64,000 nucleotides of DNA from Kribbella capetownensis (GTDB lineage Bacteria; Actinomycetota; Actinomycetes; Propionibacteriales; Kribbellaceae). Location: the NCBI RefSeq assembly GCF_004331485.1, contig NZ_SJKD01000002.1, positions 248,001 through 312,000 of the forward strand, read 5' to 3'. Of this stretch, positions 42,673 to 50,704 are shown piece after piece (within the stretch, counting starts at the first letter, position 1; each line of letters begins with the position of its first letter). The notes beneath the pieces were generated by a model. The model searched no databases. It saw nothing but the letters and a program-made list of their open reading frames with translations, and had not been told where the DNA came from. The translations under genes and the position numbers were made by a program.

Positions 42673-43713
42673 TCAGAGCGTCAGGTCATCAGGGCGCAGC
42701 GTCGCGACGAGCTCGCCACGGCTGCGGACACCAACTTTGGCGAACGCCGACTTCAGGTGGTCCTGGATCGTGTGCGGAGAGATCGACAGCCGGTCGGCGA
42801 TCTCTGTGGTGCTGTGGCCCGAGATGACTTCGAGGCAGACTTCGCGCTCGCGAGTGGTCAGTCCGTACGCCGCGAGCAGCATACCGACCAGGTGATGACC
42901 ACCGGCCGGTTCGATCGTGACGACGACCTCTGACTGGTCGTCGCCACTGATCAGCCGGCTGCCCTGCAGCACCACCCAGCCACCGCTCGCGGTCTGCACC
43001 CTCGCCTGGAACGTCCCGGCTGCCCGAGTCCCGGTCACCACGGCACGCAGGAGGGTGTTGAACCGCCCGGGTGCGATCTCGTTGAGCTCGTCCTGCCAGG
43101 TCTGCGCGGCGGCGGTGATAGCTCGTGGCTCACCGCTCGGTCCGGTCACCACGATCGACGGTCCGGCCCCGCCCTTGTAGCCGTGGGCATCGGTCCGCAC
43201 CGCCACCCGGGTCGCCGCACCGATCGCCGGCGCCACCGAGCCGAGGAACTCGACCTCGCGGTCGCTGAACTCGGGACCACTCCGGACGAATCCGGCCGCT
43301 CCCCAGCAGTCGCCGTCCACAGTGAACGCGGCCCGCACCTCGTGCTCGATCCCGAGCGGCCGCCAGATCTCGTTCAGCCGCCGGTGCCCGACGACCTCGC
43401 GGTACGGCAGGTCGGACAACCGCGCCACCGGGTACGGGCGGCGGGCCAGGTCGGCGAACGAGTTCGGCACGGTGCCGGCGTACTCGGTCTCGGCCAGCGT
43501 GGGTTCGTACTCGGCTGGAATGTGGTCGCGGCCGCTCGTCATCGAGCTGATCACCAGCGTGCCCGGATCCATCGCCGCCCAGCAGGTCAGCTCACTGCCG
43601 ACGACCTGCTCGACCACGTCGATCGCGGCGGCATGCAGTTCCGGGACGCCCAGTCCGGACGTCGCCAGTGCCGCGATGTCCCGGCGCGCGGCTCGCGCCC
43701 GGCCCTCCCACAT
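42673..43713 (-). CDS. LuxR-type transcriptional regulator with GAF-like sensor
   Basis: 346 residues. The C-terminal 60 residues form a LuxR HTH (LTTREREVCLEVISGHSTTEIADRLSISPHTIQDHLKSAFAKVG). The N-terminal 250 residues look like a GAF/PAS sensor. CATACT lies 6 bases before ATG 43713, a leaderless layout; the open frame continues upstream to 44007 but without support. It ends one base after nagA and converges with it. Its target may be the adjacent cupin/DUF1304 pair or an unlinked gene. Confidence 0.83.
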   Translation of the reverse strand: MWEGRARAARRDIAALATSGLGVPELHAAAIDVVEQVVGSELTCWAAMDPGTLVISSMTSGRDHIPAEYEPTLAETEYAGTVPNSFADLARRPYPVARLSDLPYREVVGHRRLNEIWRPLGIEHEVRAAFTVDGDCWGAAGFVRSGPEFSDREVEFLGSVAPAIGAATRVAVRTDAHGYKGGAGPSIVVTGPSGEPRAITAAAQTWQDELNEIAPGRFNTLLRAVVTGTRAAGTFQARVQTASGGWVVLQGSRLISGDDQSEVVVTIEPAGGHHLVGMLLAAYGLTTREREVCLEVISGHSTTEIADRLSISPHTIQDHLKSAFAKVGVRSRGELVATLRPDDLTL

Positions 43714-43851
43714 GGGCTCAGTATGCGCCGCCGTACCGGACCCGCCTATCCCTGAAATGTGGGGAATCCGGCGCGTCGCAGACCCCCGGTGGACGGGATG
43801 GAGTGGCCGCTGTCCGCTGCCTACCGTCGCAGCCACCCCCAAGGAGGCAGC

Positions 43852-44226
43852 ATGAACGAGTCGGTACACCTGAGCACAGCCGGGACAGGCGCGGAGTACG
43901 CCGCCCCGGACGCGATCGTGACGGTCAAGGTCGGCAGCGAGCACACCGGCGCGCAGTACGAGGTCTTCGAGGTCGACGCACCGCGCGCCCCGGCCGCGCC
44001 GCCGCACAGCGAGTCCTGGAGCAAGGCGTTCTACGTCCTGACTGGCCGGATCCTCGTCCAGGCAGGCGATCAGGGCTACGACCTCGGCCCGGGGTCGTCG
44101 ATCAGCATCCCGGCCGGCACGCTGAACACATTCTCCGTGCTCACGCCGTCGGCCAAGTTCCTCGCCATCAGCCAGACCGGCCGGATGAGCGCGCTCTTCG
44201 CCGAACTCGCCGAGGTGGTGTCGTGA
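43852..44226 (+). CDS. Single-domain cupin protein
   Basis: 124 residues. PPHSESWSKAFYVLTGRILVQAGDQGYDL is a partial cupin motif: one His and a Glu/Ser are visible, but the second His of the canonical HxH is missing, so metal binding is uncertain. ATG 43852 follows AAGGAGG, and TACCGT (43822-43827) is a likely -10 element. It overlaps the next membrane gene in GTGA (44223-44226), so the two are co-translated. Function unknown. Confidence 0.85.
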   Translation: MNESVHLSTAGTGAEYAAPDAIVTVKVGSEHTGAQYEVFEVDAPRAPAAPPHSESWSKAFYVLTGRILVQAGDQGYDLGPGSSISIPAGTLNTFSVLTPSAKFLAISQTGRMSALFAELAEVVS

Positions 44227-44597
44227 GTACGGCGACGCAGGTGCTGGCGATCGTCATCGCGCTGATGCTCGTGTCGGTGTTCGTGATGGAGTCATTCCTG
44301 TACCGGCACCCGCGGCTCTACCCGATGTTCCTGACCAAGCCCCGCGACTTCGACGCGGTCCGGTTGTGGACGGTGAACATGGGTTTCTACAACCTGACCA
44401 CAGCGATCGCGCTGGTCGCCGGCGTACTGCTCGCGCGCAACGATCACGTCGCGCAAGGGCAGGCGCTGGTCGTCTTCACCGCCGCGCAGCACACGTTCAT
44501 GGCCGTCGTCCTGGTGGTGTCGCAGCGGAAGCTGTGGCTCAACGCCCTTCTCGAGGGAGTTCCGGCGGTCGTGCTGCTCATCCTCGCCATCAACTGA
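44223..44597 (+). CDS. DUF1304-type membrane protein
   Basis: 124 residues with four membrane helices: ATQVLAIVIALMLVSVFVMES, then NMGFYNLTTAIALVAGVLL, VVFTAAQHTFMAVVLVVS and LEGVPAVVLLILAI. The NMGFYN motif after helix 1 is the DUF1304 hallmark. The family has no known function. GTG 44223 overlaps the cupin stop, so the two products are probably linked. Confidence 0.85.
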   Translation: MSTATQVLAIVIALMLVSVFVMESFLYRHPRLYPMFLTKPRDFDAVRLWTVNMGFYNLTTAIALVAGVLLARNDHVAQGQALVVFTAAQHTFMAVVLVVSQRKLWLNALLEGVPAVVLLILAIN

Positions 44598-44726
44598 GCA
44601 GTACGACGCGAGCTGTAGGAAACTTACGGATCCTGCGTAACTATGGGCATCAAGCACCATCACTCAAGGTTCTCCGGATGTCACCATCAGCTTCATCCAG
44701 CCGGGGACCCTGCCGCCCTGAGTACC

Positions 44727-46277
44727 GTGAAGGTGAGGCTCATCAGCCCAATCAGTCGCAGAACCCTTGTCCTCGGCGGACTCGCCGCGGCCGGCGCCGG
44801 CGCTCTGCCGGTCCGCTCGGCCGTGATCGCGGCGACCGCCGCCGTCCCGTACCCGTTCCAGCTCGGCATCGCGTCCGGTGAACCCGACGCGAACAGCGTC
44901 GTGCTGTGGACCCGGCTGGCCCCGTCGCCGCTGAACGCCGACGGCCACGGCGGGCTGACCGACACGAACATCGTCGTCGACTGGCAGGTGTCCACCACCG
45001 ACACCTTCAGCACGCTGGTCGCCAACGGCCAGGTCACCGCGACGTACGCGACCGCCCACTCCGTCCACGTCGTCGCCGGCAATCTGAACCCTGACTCCGA
45101 CTACTTCTACCGATTCCGCGCACAAGGCCACGTCTCGCCCGTCGGCCGCACCCGGACCACGCCCGCGATCGGCGCGGCCGGACGCGACCTGACGATGGCG
45201 TTCACCTCCTGCTCGCACTACGAGGAGGGCTACTACACCGTCTATCGCCGGATGGCCGAGGAGAACCCGGGCCTCATCCTGCACCTGGGCGACTACATCT
45301 ACGAGTACGGCGCCACCTCCGGGCGGCCGCGGTTGCACGTGGGCGCCGAGATCGTGACGATCGCGGACTACCGGCGGCGGTACGCGCAGTACAAGACCGA
45401 CCCGGATCTGCAGGCCGCGCACGCGGTCGCGCCGTGGATCGTCGTACCGGACGACCATGAGGTGGAGAACAACTACGCCGGCACGATCCGGGAGAACAAC
45501 ACTCCGGCGTTGACGGCTGCGCAGTGGACCGCTCGACGGTCGGCGGCGTACCAGGCGTACTACGAGAACATGCCGCTGCGGCCGGCTCAGGCCAACAGCG
45601 GTAACAGCATTCCGCTGTACCGCCGGCTGCGGTGGGGGAGTCTGGCAACGTTCCACATGCTCGACACCCGGCAGTACCGCAACGACCAGGCCTGTGGCGA
45701 CGGCTGGAAGGTCTGCTCGGATGCGGACCTGGCGTCCCGCAGCCTGCCCGGCAACGCGCAGGAGACCTGGCTGCTCGACGGTCTGAACCAGCACCTGGGC
45801 ACCTGGGACATCATCGGTCAGCAGGTGTTCTTCGCCCGGCGGTTCAACTCGACCGGCGCGAGCATGGACTCGTGGGACGGCTACCGCGCGTCCCGCGCAC
45901 GGATCCAGCAGGGCTGGGTCGATCGCGGTACGCGCAACCCCGTCGTACTGACCGGCGACGTGCACCGCGCCTGGGCGAACGATCTGAAGGCCGATTACAA
46001 CAACGCGAACTCGGCGACCGTCGGCACCGAACTCGTCACCAGTTCGGTCACGTCCAGCGGTGACGGCGACGGCTCGACAACTGTTCCCGACGTCGGGACC
46101 AACCCGTGGCTGAAGTTCTACAACAACAGGCGCGGGTACGTGCGAGCGACGCTCAGCCCGACGCAGCTGCAGGCAGACTTCCGTGCGGTGGCGAAGGTGT
46201 CGGAACACGGCGCTGCTGCCACGACCGTGAAGTCGTTCGTCGTCCAAGAGGGCCGGCCCGGCCTGCAGGCTGTGTGA
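44727..46277 (+). CDS. PhoD-type alkaline phosphatase/phosphodiesterase, Tat-exported
   Basis: 516 residues. Twin-arginine signal SRRTLVLGGLAAAGAG. The metallophosphatase core has SCSHYEEGYYTVY, LHLGDYIYEYG, VPDDHEVENNY and LTGDVHRAW, which supply the metal ligands of PhoD enzymes. An N-terminal fibronectin-like domain (about 40-140) is normal for the family. It probably releases phosphate from diesters outside the cell. GTG 44727 is chosen because the signal then sits near the N-terminus; ATG 44643 would add 28 residues before it. Confidence 0.92.
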   Translation: MKVRLISPISRRTLVLGGLAAAGAGALPVRSAVIAATAAVPYPFQLGIASGEPDANSVVLWTRLAPSPLNADGHGGLTDTNIVVDWQVSTTDTFSTLVANGQVTATYATAHSVHVVAGNLNPDSDYFYRFRAQGHVSPVGRTRTTPAIGAAGRDLTMAFTSCSHYEEGYYTVYRRMAEENPGLILHLGDYIYEYGATSGRPRLHVGAEIVTIADYRRRYAQYKTDPDLQAAHAVAPWIVVPDDHEVENNYAGTIRENNTPALTAAQWTARRSAAYQAYYENMPLRPAQANSGNSIPLYRRLRWGSLATFHMLDTRQYRNDQACGDGWKVCSDADLASRSLPGNAQETWLLDGLNQHLGTWDIIGQQVFFARRFNSTGASMDSWDGYRASRARIQQGWVDRGTRNPVVLTGDVHRAWANDLKADYNNANSATVGTELVTSSVTSSGDGDGSTTVPDVGTNPWLKFYNNRRGYVRATLSPTQLQADFRAVAKVSEHGAAATTVKSFVVQEGRPGLQAV

Positions 46278-46284
46278 GGGGATC

Positions 46285-47544
46285 ATGAGGCTTTCCGCAG
46301 CTGCTGTCGCAGCCATCACCGTGCTGTCGTCCGTCGTACTCGCAGCTCCCAGTGCGGATGCGCACATTGCCACACCGACCTGGGTGACCGCCAACAGTGT
46401 GTCGACCGGTGACCAGGACGCACCGTCGATCGCGACCAACCGCAATGGCTACGTGGCGGTGGCGTGGGAGGACGACCGCGACACCGACAACGCCACCGAC
46501 AATGTGCACAGCGAGATCTTCGTGCGGGTGTACCGCAACGGGACCTCGCTGTACGAGAAGAAGGTGTCCGCCGCTGGCAGCAGTGGCGTGACGAACTGGC
46601 GCCACCTGCACCCGGATGTCGGCCTGGACGACAAGGGCAACGCGGTCGTGGTGTGGCAGGACGACCCGGACGGCAACGGTTTCTACAACATCCCGTACCG
46701 CGTCCTGAACACCGCGGGCACGGTGACCGCATCGGGCAACGCCAACACCAGTGCCGACGGCCAGCAGATCAACCCGCGCGTGTCGGTTGATCCGGACGGT
46801 GCCCCGTCGACGGCTGCGGTCGCGTTCACCGTGGTGTGGGAGGACATCCAGACCGGCACCCAGCCGACGGTGAAGGCGGCCGGGTTCACCGGCCCGACGA
46901 CGCGTGCCTGGGAAGTCACCGCCTCGACCACGACCGGCCAGCACCACAACCCGGCCGTCGGGACGTCGGCCTCCGGCGACGCGGTTGTGGTCTGGGAGGA
47001 CGACGGCGACGCCAATGCGTCGTACGAGATCGGCCTGATCCGGCTGGCCCGGACCAATGGTGCGGCTACGCTGTCCCGCCGGGTCGCGAACTCCAACACC
47101 ACTGGTCAGCAGACGCATCCAGCGGTGGCGGCGAACTTCAACGGTAACTTCGCGGTCGCGTGGGAGTCCGACCACACCGGCACCCCGGGTTCCTGGACGC
47201 GCAACTTCACCTCGACCGGCACGGCCCGGTACGCCGACGTCCAGGTCGCGACCGGCGCCAAGGCACCGTCGATCGGCATCGACGACCAGGCCCAGACGGT
47301 CGTCGGATGGACGGTTCAGGCCACCGACCTCGATGTGTGGGTTCGTGGCTTCGGTACGACCGGGACGGACACCGGCCGGCTGTCGGCACAGCAGCTGATG
47401 TCGCTCCCGGCCGGGCGGCAGGAACAGATGACGGTGGCGGTGTCGCCGTTCGCCGAGGTCGCTGTCGCCTACACCGACGACAACGACGCCAACACGTATG
47501 ACCAGATCTATCTGGGCACCGGAATCTCCAACAACAGTTGGTGA
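46285..47544 (+). CDS. Secreted repeat protein, probable beta-propeller
   Basis: 419 residues. A Sec signal peptide ends near ADA-HIA. The mature part has about six to seven repeats of 50-60 residues built on a G-N-x-V-V-x-W-E-D-D core (VAVAWEDDRDTDN, VVVWQDDPDGNG, VVVWEDDGDANA, FAVAWESDHTG), reminiscent of sialidase-like Asp-box propellers. No catalytic residues are recognisable. ATG 46285 lies 7 bases after the phosphodiesterase stop, so the two may be co-transcribed and secreted together. Confidence 0.72.
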   Translation: MRLSAAAVAAITVLSSVVLAAPSADAHIATPTWVTANSVSTGDQDAPSIATNRNGYVAVAWEDDRDTDNATDNVHSEIFVRVYRNGTSLYEKKVSAAGSSGVTNWRHLHPDVGLDDKGNAVVVWQDDPDGNGFYNIPYRVLNTAGTVTASGNANTSADGQQINPRVSVDPDGAPSTAAVAFTVVWEDIQTGTQPTVKAAGFTGPTTRAWEVTASTTTGQHHNPAVGTSASGDAVVVWEDDGDANASYEIGLIRLARTNGAATLSRRVANSNTTGQQTHPAVAANFNGNFAVAWESDHTGTPGSWTRNFTSTGTARYADVQVATGAKAPSIGIDDQAQTVVGWTVQATDLDVWVRGFGTTGTDTGRLSAQQLMSLPAGRQEQMTVAVSPFAEVAVAYTDDNDANTYDQIYLGTGISNNSW

Positions 47545-47545
47545 A

Positions 47546-48160
47546 TCACCGCGTCTCCGGGGACACCGTGCTCAGCACCGTGTTCCCGGAGGTCACCACC
47601 TCGAGCCGCTCGATGTCCTTCAGCGGGATCGACGTACTCGCCGGGACGCTGGCCTTGTAGGTGCTCGTGGTCGCCCACCAGCCCGCGGTCTCCACGCTGC
47701 CGTCCCGGCCGTGGACGAGGAGCTCGCAGTGCTCCCCGGGCTTCAGATCGGTCATCCGCAACTGGATGTCGGTGCCCCAGCCTTTGCTGGTCAGCTCGGC
47801 CGTCGTGTCGATTCCGCCGACGCCGTTGGTCGCGGTCCACGTCGCCGAGCCCGGAGTGTCGATCGCCTGCCGGCCGACGACCCCGCCGGCCGCGACGACC
47901 GCGACAGTGGCCGCCGCAGCCAGGATCCACCGGCGGGTACGTCGTACCGGACGTGGAGGCAGCGGGAGCGGTGCGGGATCCTCGGCGTCGACGTCCTCGG
48001 GTAGCACGGAGTGCAACAGGCCGGGGAGCGGTGCGAACTGGAGCAACGCCTCGCGGCAGGACGCACACGTGCGCAGGTGCTGATCAGTGGCGTGGCGCTC
48101 GGCGCTGTCCAGGGCGCCAAGGACGTACGCCCCGATAGCGATGGTCTCCGGACACTTCAT
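47546..48160 (-). CDS. Anti-sigma factor with zinc-binding motif and one membrane helix
   Basis: 204 residues. H28-x3-C32-x2-C35 is the anti-sigma zinc motif. One membrane helix (about 76-96) is followed by an extracytoplasmic domain of about 110 residues similar in outline to RskA proteins. It should hold the adjacent ECF sigma factor at the membrane until a signal releases it. Its start overlaps the sigma stop in ATGA (48157-48160). It is convergent with the secreted repeat protein. Confidence 0.92.
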   Translation of the reverse strand: MKCPETIAIGAYVLGALDSAERHATDQHLRTCASCREALLQFAPLPGLLHSVLPEDVDAEDPAPLPLPPRPVRRTRRWILAAAATVAVVAAGGVVGRQAIDTPGSATWTATNGVGGIDTTAELTSKGWGTDIQLRMTDLKPGEHCELLVHGRDGSVETAGWWATTSTYKASVPASTSIPLKDIERLEVVTSGNTVLSTVSPETR

Positions 48161-48663
48161 GACCCGGTCACTCCCCGTTCCTCCAGCGCGGCCCGCAACG
48201 CGTGCAGCGCGTAATAGCTCCTCGACTTCACTGTCCCGGGCGGGATTCCCAGGACGACGGCGGCTTCTGCGACGGTCCGCCGCCGGTAGAACAGTTCGAC
48301 GATCACCTGCAGGTGGTCGTGAGTCAGCTCATGCAGTACCTCGGCCACCTGCCAGGCCTGCAGGACCCGGTCGATGTCGTCGGTCTCGGCCGCGGGGTCG
48401 CGCCGCCCGTCCAACGGCACCTCTGCGACGCGAGCCCCCCGCTTGCGCCGCCCCGAGATGACGAGATTGCGCGCGACCGTGAACAGCCACGGACCGGCCC
48501 GTTCCGGATCCAGTTGGTCCGAATGTTTCCAGGCCCGGGCCATCGTCTCCTGCACGATGTCCTCGGCGTACTGGTGATCGCCGCCCACCGAACGCAGGAC
48601 ATAGCCGAACAACGGGCGCCGGTACCTGTCGTACAGCGCGCGGATCACCGTTTCGTCATCCAC
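48157..48663 (-). CDS. ECF sigma factor
   Basis: 168 residues. Region 2 reads DRYRRPLFGYVLRSVGGDHQYAEDIVQETMARAW, and region 4 has RRTVAEAAVVLGIPPGTVKSRSYYAL, with the HTH that reads the -35 element. It belongs with the SigK/SigL-like group of sigma factors paired with zinc anti-sigma proteins. The GTG at 48663 starts 5 bases after the proposed -10 element CGTATC (48674-48669), so the gene is leaderless or nearly so and probably autoregulated. It diverges from a lipoprotein gene that has the same promoter words. Confidence 0.93.
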   Translation of the reverse strand: MDDETVIRALYDRYRRPLFGYVLRSVGGDHQYAEDIVQETMARAWKHSDQLDPERAGPWLFTVARNLVISGRRKRGARVAEVPLDGRRDPAAETDDIDRVLQAWQVAEVLHELTHDHLQVIVELFYRRRTVAEAAVVLGIPPGTVKSRSYYALHALRAALEERGVTGS

Positions 48664-48668
48664 ACAAG

Positions 48669-48726
48669 GAGATACGCGCCAGAGCCGTCAAAGGTTCAAC
48701 TGAACCATCTCCGGAGCGCGTGCGTA
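48669..48726. promoter_or_regulatory. Divergent ECF-type promoters sharing a palindromic -35
   Basis: GGTTCA-AC-TGAACC (48691-48704) provides a TGAACC -35 element on both strands. Leftward: TGAACC, 16 bases, CGTATC (48674-48669). Rightward: TGAACC, 18 bases, CGTAGT (48723-48728). TGAACC-N16-18-CGT is the known form for SigL-like ECF promoters. This suggests that the sigma factor drives both itself and the lipoprotein. Confidence 0.65.
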
Positions 48727-48751
48727 GTTGTCCGGGAGAGGAGAACATCTC

Positions 48752-49276
48752 ATGAGAGCTTTCAACCTGTTGCTCGGGGCAACCGCGGCGCTGGCCACGC
48801 TGACCGCGTGCGGCGCCGGTGGCAGCAACCAGCCGGCGGCCGGTGACCAACCTGCCGCTGCGGCGAACGGCGCCGTGTCGGTCAAGGACGTGAGCGGTAT
48901 CGGCCAGACCCTGGTCGATCCGGCCGGCAAGACGGTCTACTTCGCGGATCAGGAGGCGGGCGGCATGATCAAGTGCACGGCCGGTTGCCTGGAATTCTGG
49001 ATGCCGGTCGAGGGAACGGACAGCGCGGCCAAGGCCATGGACGGTCTCGGGGTCGTCCAGCGGTCAGACACCGGCAAGAGCCAACTGACCTTCCAGGGCA
49101 AGCCGTTGTACACCTTCCGCCTCGACACCGCGGCAGGGCAGCACAAGGGTCAGGACCTGACCGACGAGTTCGACGGCGCCAGCTTCACCTGGCACGCCGC
49201 CACCACCACGGCCGCGGCTCCTTCGCCGGCCCCGTCGACATCGTCCGGCAACGGCAACGGTGGCTACGGCTACTGA
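48752..49276 (+). CDS. Secreted lipoprotein, COG4315 family
   Basis: 174 residues. Lipobox LTAC, with Cys20, follows a signal peptide. The mature domain is built of the COG4315 repeat (GQTLVDPAGKTVYFADQEAGG, CTAGCLEFWMP, PLYTFRLDTAAGQ), a fold found in electron-transfer-related or stress-related lipoproteins. The tail is rich in Ala, Ser, Gly and Pro and ends NGGYGY. ATG 48752 follows GGAGAGGAG. It is the likely target of the divergent ECF sigma factor. Confidence 0.88.
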   Translation: MRAFNLLLGATAALATLTACGAGGSNQPAAGDQPAAAANGAVSVKDVSGIGQTLVDPAGKTVYFADQEAGGMIKCTAGCLEFWMPVEGTDSAAKAMDGLGVVQRSDTGKSQLTFQGKPLYTFRLDTAAGQHKGQDLTDEFDGASFTWHAATTTAAAPSPAPSTSSGNGNGGYGY

Positions 49277-49773
49277 CCGCGGATGAGCCGGAGGTCCTTC
49301 CCGTCGACCAGGCGGAAGCCGAGGCCGCGCGCGGCGTCGATGTGGACCAGGACCCCGGCCTGCCGCAGCTTGGCCCGAAGCCGCTTGATCACCGACTGCA
49401 CGGCCGCGGGCCCGGTGAAGTAGGAGCCGTCCCAAGCCCGGTCGTGCAGTTGCTGGTACGTCCAGATCCGGCCGGGTCGCTCCGCCAGGCAAGCAAGGAC
49501 CTTCAACTCGTGCGGTGTCAACGGCAACGGCAGGCCGTGCCAGGTCGCCTCGTGATCGTCCAGGCGTAGACCACCTACGCGTACGACGGAGGCGTCGCCG
49601 GCCGGCTGGGCCCCTCCGGATCCGCGGAACTGGCGGAGGAACTGACCGGCGACGGTGGGGTCGGACGCGACCACGAGCACACCGGCGCCGTCGAACTGGG
49701 CGGCGAGCCGACTGCGCTCCTCGGCGCTGGTGGCGATACAGACGACGACCGGGATGGCGGCGGTGGCGTCCAT
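49270..49773 (-). CDS. OmpR-type winged-helix regulator without phosphorylation site
   Basis: 167 residues. An N-terminal 70-residue Rossmann-like segment lacks the receiver-domain Asp pattern. The C-terminal Trans_reg_C winged helix is clear: LPLTPHELKVLACLAERPGRIWTYQQLHDRAWDG and AVQSVIKRLRAKLRQAG. ATG 49773 shares one base with the TrmB-type stop (TGATG), so it is co-translated downstream of it. It is also convergent with the lipoprotein stop (overlap 49270-49276). Target genes are unknown. Confidence 0.85.
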   Translation of the reverse strand: MDATAAIPVVVCIATSAEERSRLAAQFDGAGVLVVASDPTVAGQFLRQFRGSGGAQPAGDASVVRVGGLRLDDHEATWHGLPLPLTPHELKVLACLAERPGRIWTYQQLHDRAWDGSYFTGPAAVQSVIKRLRAKLRQAGVLVHIDAARGLGFRLVDGKDLRLIRGQ

Positions 49774-50549
49774 CACGCCTGCTTCAGTGGTTCGGAGGCA
49801 CTCCACAACGTGTCGAAGAGGAACTCGAGCGCGGCCGCGAGTTCGTGATTGCGGACGATGATCGCGACCACGCCGGTGACGCCGGGCGCGACCAGCGGCA
49901 TCACCACGGTGTGGGCGTCGAACAGGGCGAACTTCATCGGCAGCGCGCCCGGATACACCCGCGCCTGCTCGCCTCCCGACGTCCAGGACGACAGGTTCTT
50001 CGCGACCACTGGATCGGCGAGGATCGCGTTGTCGTAGATCGCCCGAGCCCGGACGCCGCGCCGCAGCGCGCCGAGCTCGGCCTCGTTCGAGCCGCCGACC
50101 TGGAGCGGTCCGCGGACGACCACGTCGATGCTCTCGCGTGCCTCCGACTGGAGCCGGTCGAACCGCTGACCGACCAGGCTCGGAGTGCGAAGGATCTCGA
50201 CGAGTTCGCCGTCCGCGCCGGTGCTCTGCTCGAACAACTTGGACAGGTCCGGTAGCACCTGCTCGACCTGCTGCCTGCGGTTCTCGAGCTCCTGCTGCTC
50301 GCGTTCCAGCAGCGCGGCCAGGGCCCGGTCCGGGGGAGCGGCGTGGTAGCGGCTGCTGTAGCCGGCGCCCGCGTCGATGAGTCCACTGTCGACGAGAGAA
50401 CGCAGGACCAGGTAGACGCTGCTGCGCGAGGTCCCGGTCCGGTCGGCGATGGTCGCGGCGGGCAGCGGCGCCTCGCCGAGTAGACAGAGGTAGACCTTGG
50501 CCTCGGTCTTCGACAGGCCCAGCTGTTCCAGCAACGACTCAGTGTCCAT
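49773..50549 (-). CDS. TrmB-family transcriptional regulator
   Basis: 258 residues. The N-terminal winged helix (LSKTEAKVYLCLLGEAPLPAATIADRTGTSRSSVYLVLRSLVDSG) is followed by a short coiled segment (ALLEREQQELENRRQQVEQVL) and a PLD-like sugar-binding domain of about 150 residues. The family senses sugars in archaea; actinobacterial members are uncharacterised. ATG 50549 follows GGGGAGGGAG. It diverges from the subtilase-kelch gene at 50705, a likely target. Confidence 0.88.
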   Translation of the reverse strand: MDTESLLEQLGLSKTEAKVYLCLLGEAPLPAATIADRTGTSRSSVYLVLRSLVDSGLIDAGAGYSSRYHAAPPDRALAALLEREQQELENRRQQVEQVLPDLSKLFEQSTGADGELVEILRTPSLVGQRFDRLQSEARESIDVVVRGPLQVGGSNEAELGALRRGVRARAIYDNAILADPVVAKNLSSWTSGGEQARVYPGALPMKFALFDAHTVVMPLVAPGVTGVVAIIVRNHELAAALEFLFDTLWSASEPLKQA

Positions 50550-50570
50550 GTGACTCCCTCCCCGGATGTC

Positions 50571-50603
50571 CTGGATCCAGTCAACAAGTTCTCCAGTCGC
50601 TGG
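50571..50603. promoter_or_regulatory. Two inverted repeats between TrmB and subtilase genes
   Basis: CTGGATCCAG (50571-50580) and CCAG-TCG-CTGG (50593-50603) lie 22 bases apart, start to start, and share CCAG/CTGG arms. They lie 21-54 bases before the TrmB start and about 100-130 bases before the subtilase start, as expected for a regulator of the pair. Confidence 0.5.
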
Positions 50604-50704
50604 ACGACATCTGCCTACGAAGTGCCGACAGTTTGCCCCGCTTTCTGCCGCCGAGGCGACATAAAGTCACCGGCCACCCTGCCATTTCCACGGAAGGTCG
50701 GCAT

